Origin: Marasmius tenuissimus
Taxonomy: Eukaryota; Basidiomycota; Agaricomycetes; Agaricales; Marasmiaceae
Reading direction: 5' to 3'
Length of the DNA: 64,000 bases
Assembly: GCA_029532415.1 (NCBI GenBank)
Contig: JAQOTA010000015.1
Location: 310,001 to 374,000, forward strand
A program made the position numbers and the translations under genes. The number at the start of each line of letters is the position of its first letter. The first letter of the stretch is position 1. Below the pieces are notes generated by a model, which made no database searches, was not told where the DNA came from, and worked only from the letters and a program-made list of their open reading frames with translations. Of the stretch, positions 1 through 11,846 are shown in pieces.

Positions 1-1
1 T

Positions 2-3000
2 GATCCTGATGAAGATGTAGAGATGGATTGGGGATCTGACGACGGTATGGAAGACATGACCTCTCTATTCGGTAATGATGTTGACAACGATATTGCCGAA
101 GCTGCAGGGGTTGAGGACGTCCCGGATGACGTCTCTCTTGGATCGTTCCACGATGACAGGCAAGTTACTTATCTTGACCTGCTTTCCCAATCTGATGCAA
201 CCTTACAGCGATGCTCACAACTAGTTGGTATCAGTAGTTCGTGTCGTAGTCGTAGTGATCTGGCATCACTTGTATCATATTGCAATGCTATCTCCACCCA
301 CTTCGTGGGTTGTACTCAGTGCAAGGGAAAGAAAAGTGTGAACAACGCACAGGGTTGGCTCCTTGATTCTGGTGCCTCCTCTCATTTCACGAATGACATG
401 AATGACTTCGCTGAATATGAATCGCTTGATGGTCCTATCGTAAATACTGCGAATAAGGGTAACCCTATACAGATCAAGGGTAAAGGCACAGTCTTCATTA
501 AGCATAATGTTGAAGGACATGACGGGAAACTTACTGAGCGCGTTTCGCGTCTCTATCCTGTCTATTACATACCTCAATTGGACATACGTCTACTATCAAT
601 GGGAGAGTTCCTTCAAGATGGTCTATCAATTCGTGGAAACGCGAAGAAGTTAGCCTTCTATTCATCACAGCGACGACAGTCGCTTGTTTCCTACCCTCAT
701 ATGCCTGGTCAAACCATTTATTGGGTACACTCGCGGAAAGCATCTGCTGAGGTTTTAATGGCCAAGTCGGTCGTTTACAACGTCGACTACGATATTGAGC
801 ACAGACGCTTTGGGCATCCATCAGATAAAGCCCTGAACAAAGCTCGGAAACATACACAAGGTTTCCCACTTGACCTTAAAATGCCTACCAAAAAGACACC
901 TCTGTGTCGTGGTTGTGCTGAAGGCAAGATGCATGAGAAATCGTTCCCCAACTCTACAACAAGAGCTTCTAAACCGTTTGAACGCATACATTCGGATCTG
1001 AAGTCGTACCCGGCTGAATCGTATCACCGGTACAAGTACTACATCTCTTTTCTCGATGACTGCACGTCCTACGTTTGGACCTCCAAGCTCAAAACGAAAG
1101 ACGAGGCAGTACCCGCTTTGAGGGACTTCCTTACTATGGTCAAGACGCAATTCAATGCTGTTGTCAAGACCTGGATGTCCGATGAAGGGGGAGAGTACAA
1201 AGGAGATAAGTTTGATGCAGTACTGAAAGAGTATGGGATCCAGAGGGATCAAAGCATACCGTATACACCACAACAAAACGGTCGTGCTGAACGATTTAAC
1301 AGGACTATTCATGAGAAGGCTGAAGCTCTTCGCTTTGAAGCTTGTATGCCTCAGTCCTGGTGGGAATTCTGCCATGTGCACGCCGTCCACCTCTACAACC
1401 GCACTCCTGTGCAACGATTGAGCTGGCGAACTCCGTTCGAAATGCTTTACGGCGAAGCACCTGATGTTTCACATCTCCGAGTTATGGGTTGTGCAGCCTA
1501 CGTCTTCATTCCTGAAGATCGTAGGAAGAATAAGCTCGCTCCTCGCAGTGAGTTGATGACTTTCATCGGCTACCAGGATGGGATGAAAGGCTTCCTGTTC
1601 ATGCGAAGTAATAATTCCGTATTCAAAGGTAGCACTGCACTGTTCGATGAGACGCTATACAATAAGTGTCCTGATGCCAAAACTCGTGGCTTTACACCTG
1701 TCGGTAGTGAACCATTTACTTTGGGTGAAAATCCCAACATTCCTTCGGAAGATGAAGACTCTGATGACGACTGGGACGATACTCCGTTCCCAGATCTCAG
1801 ACGTCGCTCCGAACCTTCTAAGAGATCAGAACCTCAGGTTGACGAACCTACAGGTGGCCCTGCGCCAGGGGATTTGCCACTCCCTCAATCTGGTCCTCCG
1901 ACGCCTCCAGGCGAACCCGCCGTTCCTCCGCCTGCACCAGCAGCGGATGGTCCACGCCGGTCTTCGAGGCAGCGGAAGGGTGCAACGCAACCTGGTAACA
2001 TATTTGGTGAACAGCAGAACCCAAATAGACCCTCAGATATTGTTCGCGACTTAGAAAATAAGAATACTTGGAGAAACGTCACTGGAGACAAAGAACCTTC
2101 ACATCCAGTTGATCGTCCTAGCTCTTCGCGATCTAGGAAAGGCAAAGGTGGTAAAAAGGGGATTCCTGGTCCACTTCCGCCTCCGCCTGCTCCAGAACCC
2201 AGTAGAAGCACTGAGTCGCATGAGGAAGAAAGCGTAGTCGAAAGACTGACCCAAGAAGGGGGAGTAGGATTCGTGATTTACCTGCTGAACAATGCCGTTC
2301 CAGTTCACGATTCGCTTCCAACGTCCGATACTCCTGATTTCTCTAACATCAGAGAGTGGACACTCCGCGATATTCTAAAGTTGCCTGTTGAGCAACAGAA
2401 GGAATGGAAGACTGCTTGCCACGAAGAACTTGAGGCACTTCGTAAGCGCAAGGTCTTCGAACTCTGTGACTTGCCTAAAGGTCGCAAAGCCATCAGAAAT
2501 AGATGGGTCTTCGACGTTAAGTCGAATGGTCGCAAGAAAGCAAGGCTTGTTGCCAAGGGTTTCTCTCAGGTCGAAGGTGTCGACTTTGATGAAATCTTCT
2601 CACCAGTTGTTCGTTATGAGACTGTTTGTATGATGCTTGCTCTCGCAGCTCTCAAAAACTGGTACATCACTTCTGTTGATGTTAAGAACGCCTTCCTTTA
2701 TGGTGATCTTGTTGAGGAGATTTACATGGAACAACCTGAAGGCTTCAAAGTCAAGGGCCAAGAACATAAGGTACTACGCCTGCGTCGTGCATTATATGGA
2801 CTGAAGCAAGCTGCCCTTGAATGGTGGCGAACCCTCAGCTCGTCCATGGAAGTACTAGGTTTCAAACGCCTGACTTCTGATGCTGGACTCTTCATCTGCA
2901 AAGATCCGAAGAGTGGTGAAGTTGTGTATGCGATCATATACGTTGACGATGCACTCTTCATGGGTCCTAACAAAGCTTTTGTTGACAAGAAGAAAGCTGA

Positions 3001-3895
3001 GTTCATGGCTCGATGGGAATGTCGTGATATGGGCGATGCTAGCGAGTTTCTCCGCATGAGCATTCGTCGCGAAGGCAACAAGATCATGATTGACCAGAAG
3101 GATTATCTGAAGAAAGTCCTTGAACGTTTCGGGATGCAGAATGCAAAAGGTGCTCCTACGCCCTTACCTGCTGGCTATGTACCAACTCCCAACGATGGTC
3201 CAGTCAATCCTGCTATTCGCTCCAAATTCCAGTCTGTGATTGGGTCGCTTCTGTACATTATGCTGGGCACACGTCCTGATATTGCCTATGCAGTTACGAA
3301 GCTTTCCCAGTTCTCTTCTAATCCAACGAAGGAACACCTCGATAAAGCACTTTACATCTGCCGCTATCTAGCTGGCACATCAGATTATTCACTCGTTTAC
3401 GATGGTGACTCTGATGGAGGTCTTCTTGCGTTCACAGACTCGGATTGGGCTGCTGATCCCATCAAACGCCGTTCGATCACTGGCTACTTCTTCAAGTTAG
3501 CAGGCGGCATCTTCTCGTGGCAATCACACGCCCAGAAGACTGTAGCTCTTTCTTCCACTGAGGCTGAGTATATGGCACTGTCGGATTGCAGTCGTCAAGC
3601 TTCCTGGATAAGATCGCTACTCTCTGAACTTGGAATCGACTTAGGTCCTATTCCAATCTGCGGAGACAATCAGGGCTCGATCTTCATTGCATCTAATCCG
3701 GTTCAAGAACGCCGAACCAAGCACATCGATATTCGATATCACTATATTCGATCGTGTGTTGAAGATGGCAAAGTCGAGTTGTTCTTCATTGAAGGAGTCT
3801 ATAATCCCGCAGACATGTTTACGAAGAATCTCGGACATGAGAAGTTCATACGGTTCAGAGATCACCTTGGACTTGAATTCTATTCGTCCACTTGA
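2..3895 (+). CDS. Copia-type gag-pol polyprotein, 5'-truncated by window edge
   Basis: The frame is open from base 2; numbering here counts from the ATG at 23 (1290 residues), which is probably internal. Visible in order: aspartic protease motif DSGASSHF (D115); pre-integrase HHCC zinc site (H260, H265, C295, C298); integrase DDE residues D325, D387 and E423 in HSDLKS, SDEGGEY and NGRAER; a Pro/Ser/Asp-rich linker (about 570-730); reverse transcriptase with YVDD at 973-976; RNase H with TDSDWA (D1139), STEAEYMAL (E1180) and GDNQGS (D1215). All catalytic residues of the copia family are present, so the product could be functional if the missing 5' part is also intact. The protein replicates and inserts the element. 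Confidence 0.96.
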   Translation, partial: DPDEDVEMDWGSDDGMEDMTSLFGNDVDNDIAEAAGVEDVPDDVSLGSFHDDRQVTYLDLLSQSDATLQRCSQLVGISSSCRSRSDLASLVSYCNAISTHFVGCTQCKGKKSVNNAQGWLLDSGASSHFTNDMNDFAEYESLDGPIVNTANKGNPIQIKGKGTVFIKHNVEGHDGKLTERVSRLYPVYYIPQLDIRLLSMGEFLQDGLSIRGNAKKLAFYSSQRRQSLVSYPHMPGQTIYWVHSRKASAEVLMAKSVVYNVDYDIEHRRFGHPSDKALNKARKHTQGFPLDLKMPTKKTPLCRGCAEGKMHEKSFPNSTTRASKPFERIHSDLKSYPAESYHRYKYYISFLDDCTSYVWTSKLKTKDEAVPALRDFLTMVKTQFNAVVKTWMSDEGGEYKGDKFDAVLKEYGIQRDQSIPYTPQQNGRAERFNRTIHEKAEALRFEACMPQSWWEFCHVHAVHLYNRTPVQRLSWRTPFEMLYGEAPDVSHLRVMGCAAYVFIPEDRRKNKLAPRSELMTFIGYQDGMKGFLFMRSNNSVFKGSTALFDETLYNKCPDAKTRGFTPVGSEPFTLGENPNIPSEDEDSDDDWDDTPFPDLRRRSEPSKRSEPQVDEPTGGPAPGDLPLPQSGPPTPPGEPAVPPPAPAADGPRRSSRQRKGATQPGNIFGEQQNPNRPSDIVRDLENKNTWRNVTGDKEPSHPVDRPSSSRSRKGKGGKKGIPGPLPPPPAPEPSRSTESHEEESVVERLTQEGGVGFVIYLLNNAVPVHDSLPTSDTPDFSNIREWTLRDILKLPVEQQKEWKTACHEELEALRKRKVFELCDLPKGRKAIRNRWVFDVKSNGRKKARLVAKGFSQVEGVDFDEIFSPVVRYETVCMMLALAALKNWYITSVDVKNAFLYGDLVEEIYMEQPEGFKVKGQEHKVLRLRRALYGLKQAALEWWRTLSSSMEVLGFKRLTSDAGLFICKDPKSGEVVYAIIYVDDALFMGPNKAFVDKKKAEFMARWECRDMGDASEFLRMSIRREGNKIMIDQKDYLKKVLERFGMQNAKGAPTPLPAGYVPTPNDGPVNPAIRSKFQSVIGSLLYIMLGTRPDIAYAVTKLSQFSSNPTKEHLDKALYICRYLAGTSDYSLVYDGDSDGGLLAFTDSDWAADPIKRRSITGYFFKLAGGIFSWQSHAQKTVALSSTEAEYMALSDCSRQASWIRSLLSELGIDLGPIPICGDNQGSIFIASNPVQERRTKHIDIRYHYIRSCVEDGKVELFFIEGVYNPADMFTKNLGHEKFIRFRDHLGLEFYSST

Positions 3896-3928
3896 TTCGC
3901 TCAGATGCGCTTTTCAGCTGCACTTAGC

Positions 3929-3937
3929 GAGGGGGTG
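3929..3937 (+). other. Polypurine tract of element 1
   Basis: A purine-rich run (gagggggtg) lies directly before the LTR start TGTTGAATCC. The second copia element has the same arrangement at 16726-16734, which supports the role as plus-strand primer. Confidence 0.75.
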
Positions 3938-4248
3938 TGTTGAATCCGTGGACTATATTTAGATCCCGGTATATCCGAAGTCCCGGTTCATACTTCCCGC
4001 CATCATATTATGCGGGACTATTGTTCCATTTATCATTTCTACTTATGATCATATGTACAAATTCTATTATCGTCCTTATATGGTATTCACTATAGTCTCT
4101 ACATGTATATAAGCTCGTAGTTCTCTACTTGAATCTACAGTGTGCTTGAGCTTCTACGTCTCGCCTCTAACTCTCTAAACTCCTCTCTGGTAAGTAGTAG
4201 TATAGCTATGTTGTAGTCCTCTGCGCTAGGCGTTATGCCGGCTCATCA
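3938..4248 (+). repeat. 3' LTR of element 1 (LTR family A, 311 bp)
   Basis: The repeat starts TGTTGAATCC right after the polypurine tract and ends GGCTCATCA. Its limits are confirmed by the inverted solo copy at 7950-8271, which matches along its whole length. It contains a TATA-like TATATAA at 4106-4112. Confidence 0.9.
4106..4112 (+). promoter_or_regulatory. TATA-like box in LTR A
   Basis: TATATAA in the context catgTATATAAgctc is kept unchanged in the inverted solo LTR although many bases around it differ. It is the likely core promoter of the element. Confidence 0.5.
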
Positions 4249-7190
4249 GTAAGCTGAGACGTTGAGTGTGTTCATGAGCCTCCTGTTGAAGCTGAAGTGT
4301 TTCAGTTGTCGAACGTTTGTTGACAGGTGTGATAAATTGATGATTCTTGGCTACTTTCAGCATAACTATGGCAAAATGGCATAAGTACAACATATCCCTT
4401 TTCAGAAGACATGGTACCAGAAAAGAAAAACCGTATACAGCCATGCATGTTGTCTCGGGGAAAGGGAAATCGGATCCTAGCACTGTCCACAGCACTACAA
4501 GAGGTGAAACATGTTTACACACGTCCTCAACTTGCAAGACCAGCTGGCCGTCACTTTCGCAACCACCACCAAAGTGGTTTCTGGCCTCTTTGCATGATGC
4601 AGCGAGTACCCCTTACGCCTAGGGTCCGGCAATTGTTCGTCAGCATGCAGACATTGAAAGTCCACTCCCACAAGGGGATGCCTTCCGACTAGACACACCA
4701 GCCTTTTCAGAACTGATGGCCATATTCCCCCAGAACCCTCAGAGACATAATGACATGACCTGTAAACAGAAATTACTGCAGAGCAGCAGCAACCAAGCAA
4801 GACTAAAGAAACTATCACAAATCCACTACTCACCTGTTCAGATGTGGTTTTGATGATAAGGGAATAACTGATATGAATGCAGAGAGCAGAGGAGATGTTG
4901 TCAAAGGACAGAAGACGTTCTTTAGTCTGAGGTTTATGCCTCGATGATCTAGCTTATATACATGGATTCTACAGGACCCCAGACACTATCTAAGACCTAT
5001 GATACCTAAGCTGACTGATGCACTCATCAGAATGAGTCTAGTATGAGTCGCGATGGTGCAATCAAGGTGTAAGTATGAGTCTAGTGAGTTGTAAGAGTCA
5101 ACTCAAGTGTTTGAGCTGTCCACACAGCACATGACTCGCCGTAGTCATGGTGTGGCAGATCTAGACCTATGCGTATCCTCTTTAGTTACAGATCTATCTA
5201 GATGAGTCCAGACCGAATCTATAGAACAAGAGATCAGATATCTACTGATAAGATGTTGGATTGGATCGAATGATATGATAACCACATGGCACAGATAAGA
5301 TATAGGGAGATTAGATGTAGAGAGAGAAAATCTGTGACAAGCCTCCTCTGAGATTAAGTCAAGTTCTCACAGTCACTACTCCCAGTAAGGAGTTCCCTAG
5401 CCCAGTCTGACCAGGCCGCCCAATTGTGAAGTAGACAGAGGCAGGATGATAGATATCTTAAGACATATTTGAGTGTGTCACAACCCTAATCTCAAGTTCC
5501 CAGCCATGGTTTCCCAAAAATTCCCAAGACCCAGATGCTCTCACTGTTGACATCAAGTCCAATGGTGCAGTAGAGCTGCCAGTACACAAGTCACTTGCTG
5601 TCACAGTCGCTTGATTGTTATCAGGGCAGAGAGTACCAGTAAGTACATGGATTTTAAAGTATGAATGTGAAGTATGTGAAATGTACACGACAAACAGTAA
5701 TTTGCATGTGAGGTACGTGAATCTGAAAGTGACATTCATGAATTTAGGTGCTGAGGTATGTGAATTGGGTCATTTGGTACATGAGTTTGGCCACTGAGTG
5801 CCCAAAGTAAAATGTGAAGTGAGACATAGATGAATTTCACAGCACAAATTGAGTAGAAGGGACCACTGCGCAATGATATCGGTGAGTGATTGACAGTGGC
5901 GTGTCTGTAAACTATTATGGAATTGACTTCCACTAAATTTTGTCACTAACCTGCACAGACCTTGAGGAAGTAGTCCCACTCTGAAATACAACACTTGAGG
6001 GACTGGGCCAGAGTGACCTTTCACTGGGTAGACTTAAGAGTCTCAATGTACAAGCCCAGTAATGAATAATTCTCAGTGCTGTAAACAACTATCCATCCAA
6101 AATACTGCTGCTGGGCAGATATGGCTTTCTTCAGCGGTCAACTCAAAGTTTCTGCAAGTGTAAGAGCCAGGAGATATTGTCAATCCATGGATTACTGACT
6201 CCCATGAGGAAGCGTGAAAGAGAAAGATGGATTGGGAAATATTACTGACTCGCCATGGTTTAAAATCCTTGGATACTTGTTAGAGGACGAGTTACACAGG
6301 AGTCTTGTAATTTTCCCTGCCAATGGGGAGCACCTACAACAAATTAAGAGACAAAACTGAGTGTGCTCGTGTTCTACAGAAGGATATGAGTATGGTGGCT
6401 GTGTCCATCATGAACATGAATTTGGTACGTGACTGTATATGAATTGTATGTGACTGTATGCAACACCGTATGTGAATTTAGCATGCCCCGTTAATTCTGG
6501 GTGGCTGCATGTATGATACATGCACAACACTGGACTCTTGCAATGCTGTTTATAGGGATATCAAGCTCATATCATTCTCATTAGTCCGCGCTTCCAGTGG
6601 TGAAAATACAGCTAATGGTACACGATTGGAGGTTGAGTCAACAAGAGTAGGCACAGGGAGGTGCACAGTCTTCCAGCTGAGTCAAATGTAGGGCTCAAAG
6701 TAGACATTGAGGGCTCCCTCTGGCTTACCTGTGTGGAAGTATGTTCCCAACGGTTGTCAATATATAGTTATTCAGGCTTTCAGGTTGTGCTGCTATGGAG
6801 GAGACAGCAAGTTGGTCCTGTCCTATGTCTGCAAACAGTTGAACATCTTTAATTATGGTCCAAGCCACCTTTGATTAGGGTGCTCAAGTGTACTGGGGTT
6901 GTAAATGGTTGTTCCAGGGCCCAAAAGGTAAGGTACCTGGGTGTATTCAGGGTTCTCAGACAACACCTCCTATTTTCCCTGTGTACCACTCTGTTGATAT
7001 TCACAGGTATCAATACATGATGAGCATCTATAAATCAATTTCTATCAACCATGGTTTACTGGGATTTATTCAAATGGTTGTAACAAACAGACCAACAGTC
7101 AACTGGAAAGAGAAGTTGAGTGTTAGTTCCACGTGCAAGTGCAGACAGTTTGAATTACTCACAACTTACAAGTACCCATAATTGAGCTAC
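4249..7190. other. Spacer without a supportable gene
   Basis: Short reading frames occur on both strands, but none shows a recognisable domain, splice pattern or conserved partner. The stretch 5640-5790 and 6410-6480 holds many degenerate copies of a GTAYGTGAAT-like word (for example aagtatgtgaa, aggtacgtgaat, aggtatgtgaat). At 5030-5110 the phrase atgagtctagt occurs twice about 35 bp apart. The base composition is CpG-poor, like old methylated repeat DNA. Confidence 0.6.
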
Positions 7191-7453
7191 TGTTGAATCC
7201 CGACTCCTGGATATACGGACCATTGTATCAGGCTGCATCTATGCTTCAATCGTTTTACTATGATCTATGCTATTCCTAGTCACTCCCATTATAGTAGCTA
7301 CAGCCACCCCTGTATAGTAGTACATAAGTAGCCCTGTATCTACATGCAATACCAGTACTTTTACTACTCTTGTTGCTGCCTCTACAAGCCTTTCTCCAGG
7401 TGAGCTAGTCTGTCCCATGCTGCCACTGCATGGGCAGGAGCTCTGCCTCAACA
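7191..7453 (+). repeat. Solo LTR, family B (263 bp)
   Basis: This matches the LTRs of element 2 (11263-11520 and 16735-16992) from TGTTGAATCC to CTGCCTCAACA. It has no internal region on either side. The flanking five bases are GCTAC on the left and GTTAC on the right, a likely target duplication with one change. Several CpG sites of the other copies are TpG or CpA here. Confidence 0.9.
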
Positions 7454-7949
7454 GTTACTTACTGGGTTTTGGGACTCAGAAACTCACCCAGATACTTCAT
7501 TATGTATTGATTCAATTTTTATTGAATCACTGAATGAGAACCCACTCTAGATGTGGCTTAATACCAAAGGTTTGTTGGAATTCTTGACTGTGGTATGTGC
7601 ACAACCCAACAGCTGTACAGACTACATGCAGGGTAAGTTGCCACAAGTTGATGGACAATGATGTTGACAGTTGGGATCCTATTTAAAAATGGGAAGGACT
7701 CAGACAGAAGCAACACTAGATTTCCAACTGGCAACTTGTTTGCGATACAACATCATATGGGAACTTAATTATGTGATAGCTTGACATCCAAATCAGATTG
7801 AACAATGTCGAGTTCCACTATAATAGAGGGACTCGAGATGGTGAGGGGAGCTCTGTGAGTGAGCTCATGGGTGGGTGAGTATTGAGCAAATGTTCATCTG
7901 TGAGTGTCAGCGTGAATTTCTCATCCAGACAGTAATTGTGTGGCAATTG
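7454..7949. other. Spacer with partial repeats
   Basis: No gene is seen. The segment just before the solo LTR (about 7896-7935, 'ctgtgagtgtcagcgtgaa') is repeated just after it (8278-8315) and in part at 8458-8485. Confidence 0.5.
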
Positions 7950-8271
7950 TGATGAGTCGGCATAACGCCTAGCACAGAGGACTACAACATGGCTACACTA
8001 CTACTTACCAGAGAGAAGTTTAGAGAGGTAGAGGCAAGACGTAGAAGCTCAAGCACACTATCAACCCAGGTAGAGAACTATGAGCTTATATACATGTAGA
8101 GACAATAGTAAACATCATATAAGGAGAACAATAGAAATTGTACATATGACCATAATGAACAATGAAGAAGAGAACAATAGCAAATGCATTGTCCTGCATA
8201 ATACAATGGCGGGAAGAGTGAACCAGGACTTTGGATATACCAGGATCTAATAATAGTCCACAGATTCAACA
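7950..8271 (-). repeat. Solo LTR, family A, inverted (322 bp)
   Basis: The reverse complement runs from TGTTGAATCTG to CGACTCATCA and matches LTR A of element 1 throughout. Roughly eight of thirteen CpG sites in the element 1 LTR are TpG or CpA here, so this is an older, decayed copy. Flanking five-base words (AATTG and TGCCT) do not match, so no clean target duplication remains. Confidence 0.88.
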
Positions 8272-11262
8272 TGCCTTGTCTGTGAGTGTTAGCGTGAGTT
8301 TCTGATTTAGACAGTGAGTGGTTATCATCAGTGCTGCCACTAGCTAGGCTCAAATGACACTCAAAGACATACTCATCAATATTTCCCGAGGCTTTGAGCA
8401 GGGTGTGAGTGGGACTATGACTGAATCACTGACTGAGCAACTGTTGAGTGGTTGTCTTGTCTGTGAGGGTTAGGCATGTGTGTCTCATTGGGGGGTGTCA
8501 AGTCGTGTTTTGATGCATTATAAATGCCATCAGTGATTCCGAGAATATGAAATAGTCATACTTTAGTGATCCAATCTATCTATTCAAGCACTGGGAGCTG
8601 GTGAGTGCTCACCAGCATACATCAGGGACAAGGCTGGCGGAGTTCACTGGGTAATATTACTCATGCCCATCATGTAACTCAAAGTGCAAGTGTATTGCTT
8701 GTAAATCACTGGTCATGATTGTTTTGCCCTCAATATTCTACTGGATAACACATGTACTCTGAAATTGTCCCCTACAAAGTGCACAAGCACATCACTCAGC
8801 CGTCCCCAGGTCAATTTCATCATCATCTTCAAGGCGGTCATAGCTAGTACAAGGACTGTTTAGTTAATGAGGCATAAAAGAGGCCTGGTGAGGATTGTAC
8901 CATATCCATGGTGATGGATGATATATAATATGTCTGCATGAAAGAGGAGTGAGTCAGATGAGTGAGAATGAAAAGGGCACTTTGATTCAGCCAACTGAAG
9001 GGTTAGGTGTGTTATGGACAACTGAGCAAACTTTTAAAAATACATAGTCCAACATGACTTCCACTATGCATTGATTGACAGTGAATTAGTTGATCTTGGG
9101 TTGGAAACACTGCAACAAATGCACCAGTCAGTAAGCAGTTTAAGACAAATCTATTGACTATGCATCAATGTCCCTTGTATTTATGGAACTCCTCACATTG
9201 TCAGTTATCTTGGTGCAATAATTTATTACTTGTTCCTGAGAACCATGACAGAGGGAAAGAGAAAGAGAGATAGATAGGCAGACACCAGGGTGACACCGAG
9301 CAACAAGCATAATGACGTGGGGGAGAAAGGAAAATGAGGTACCTGGGTGATCAGCTGTGGAGCTGAATGACAAAGTGTTGTCAACAGAACACAGACAGTT
9401 GACTCTTGAAGACCAGAAAGAGCTCCAAGAACTTCAGCCAGTGATAGGCCAAATTTGTCATACAAAAAGCAGAATATATCCAACACTCGGTGCAAAACAA
9501 TATAATACATGTTGCTTTATTCAAACTTTATGTTGAAATTATCCTAAATTTCGTGTTTTTCAAAATAAATTCAACATAAAATTTGCATAAAGCCACACAT
9601 ATCACATTATTTTCCACCCAGTGTGAGGGTCCTGGGTATTGGAGATCACAAAGAGCTTGAGAAGCATCAAGTGATCTTGGGAGAGAATAGTTGAACATAA
9701 CACTAGGATATTTAGGATCACCGAGTGTGATAACCGCATGTGTGAGCCCCCATGTCCCAGACCACCAATTAGAGGTCACAAACAACTCATTTGTGCCCTC
9801 TAATTTTGCGGGTCGGGATGGAAGCCCCAGATGAGTCAGAACTGCAAGCAGTGCACTGTTGCTCAAATTGCTTGATGTAGGTTTATGTTTCGTCACATTA
9901 TACAATCTTCTTGCTCTCACAGGTCAACAGGCTCACATTTGAGGCTGCCTTACCATTCGTATACCAAGACCTCAAGTTTGAATTTACACAAACTCCTTGA
10001 GATCAACCATCTGACTCTCATACAGATGAACCATACACATGTTTGCTTCAGGAACTTGAATTCCTTCTGTGCCTATTAGTCAATCACACAATTTCAAAAG
10101 ACATCAGGAAGGTCACTGTTCACCCAAGCTTTGTTGTTTGGCTGGGTGACCTGAGAGACACAAGCAAATCCCCCTTCATACCCTCCAAAGAGGCTGAGGT
10201 TACTAGTTTTCACAGTTCACCTGATAGCTTACACCCTGTGAGTACTATCCATCCTTCTACTTTTTTGGACACCCTTGGCCTTAGTTTACCCTGTACAGGA
10301 CATCCAACCCATTATCCAGTGACCAGCTGTCCTGTATAGATTCAATCTGGTTTGATCAAAATGAGCAAGTGGGAGCATCTGGCCTGTGTACTCTGGCATT
10401 CTTGCATAGGCTGTTGCTCCTGTTCAGACACATCAAGAATATTTGCACCTTATTTGACCTTTGAGTAGCACCATTTGATCATGGTATTTTTACACTGAAT
10501 CAAGACGAACACAACTTAGAACACATGCACTCATTGTCCTCAAGGCAATAGTCACAAGATGGAAATAATACTTAGGATTGTAGGAGCAACACGCAGCGTG
10601 ATCTTTGTGAAATGACATCATCAAGTTTCTAATGTGCGCTCATGTAAAATCCCCTTGCCAAGAGGAAGCAGAAACATTGGTCATGTGCTTGTTGTACCAT
10701 AGACCTCAAGGAACTGAGAGCGTTCAAAGGATGAGTGAGTATTCTGCACACGTCCTCATTGCTTGAGGTTCAAGTGACATTACCAAGAATTTCTTTAAGA
10801 AACCAGGTATGGGAACCACATGCTCCTATAGACTTTGCTTACATAGTGCGGGGCAGGAGGCTATCAACTTGCCATCACATATACTTCTCCTCTTGATCTT
10901 GTTTCTTCAAATCCAACTCCCCAGTTTCCTGCCTTGACTAAACATTGTCATGAGGCTCTCAATGTATGTTGATGAAAGTGTGAGCCTCTGACTCAGCCTC
11001 ATGGGTCTCATGATTCTGAATCACAATTGCTATGTATGTTTTTTTGTCATGGATAGCAATCCCAAGGAATACTTGGATGATGACTAGGGACAAAGTGGTT
11101 GTCTGTCTAGCTCTAAGTTGATCTTGATCCTTGATTACTGAGATGGTTGAGCTGGGCATGGACCATTACATATACCAAGCAATTGAGGGGGATATTGCCT
11201 ATTTCTATTGAGACCTTTCTCCCTCTGGCATGTCATGCATGGTTTGGCATGTCTGTTATAAG
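8272..11262. other. Spacer without a supportable gene
   Basis: Several open frames of 60-130 codons exist (for example 9528-9920 minus and 10043-10339 plus), but I recognise no domain in them and see no splice-site-supported extension. CpG is rare. I read the stretch as decayed repeat or intergenic DNA, without proof. Confidence 0.5.
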
Positions 11263-11520
11263 TGTTGAATCCGGACTCCCGGATATATGGACCGTTGTAT
11301 CAGGCCGCATCTATGCTTCAATCATTTCACTATGATCTATGCTATTCCTAGTCACTCCCGTTATAGTAGCTACAGCCACCTCTGTATAGTATGTAAGTAG
11401 CTCTGTGTCTACATGCAATACCAGTACGTTTACTACTCTTGTTGCTGCCTCTAAGCCTATCTCCAGAAGAGCTAGTCTGTCCCATGCTGCCACTGCGTGG
11501 GCAGGACCTCTGCCTCAACA
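11263..11520 (+). repeat. 5' LTR of element 2 (family B, 258 bp)
   Basis: It runs from TGTTGAATCC to CTGCCTCAACA and is followed directly by the primer site. Where the 3' LTR has TATATAAG this copy has TATGTAAG, so its core promoter may be damaged. Confidence 0.92.
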
Positions 11521-11542
11521 GGTTATAGGCCCCAGTGCCCTG
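11521..11542 (+). other. Primer-binding site matching initiator tRNA-Met anticodon arm
   Basis: The bases right after the 5' LTR (GGTTATAGGCCCCAGTG) closely match the complement of the anticodon arm of eukaryotic initiator tRNA-Met, whose loop region contains GGGCCCATAACC. Drosophila copia uses the same internal, half-tRNA priming. The match is close, not perfect, as expected for an old copy. Confidence 0.7.
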
Positions 11543-11846
11543 TCAATTTGCCCTGCGATGGCAGCTCTCTAGGATGTGCACCTTTATTGTGTGCTGCCTA
11601 TAATGATGCGCTATTGTAGTCGTTGCACTCGGTAACCATCATGACTGCTTAATCGCTGTCGTGATGGGCAGACCGTTAACACCGGTTCTGGACCTGTGAA
11701 GTTGACATCTTCATTGATGTTAGATGATGGTGGACTGTCCTCAACAATGATCAATGGCTATCGCTGTTGACTGTGCAGTGATTTCTTTTATCATTGCCTA
11801 TGATGATGAACCTATGCTGATTGTTGTTTTATTACTCTGGACCGCT

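Larger units (their letters stand above)
1..4248 (+). mobile_element. Ty1/copia LTR retrotransposon, 3' part (element 1)
   Basis: The window opens inside this element. What is present is a long uninterrupted pol reading frame, a purine-rich tract and a complete 3' LTR ending at 4248. Domain order protease, integrase, reverse transcriptase, RNase H is the copia (Pseudoviridae) order. The 5' LTR, primer site and most of gag lie before the window. No stop or frameshift interrupts the reading frame and CpG dinucleotides are well kept, so this copy looks young compared with the others in the window. The target duplication cannot be checked because the left end is missing; the five bases after the LTR are GTAAG. 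Confidence 0.95.

Noticed and set aside
9528..9920. Minus-strand 130-codon frame as a gene
   Set aside because: It has a protein-like stretch but no domain, no second copy and lies in CpG-poor spacer DNA.
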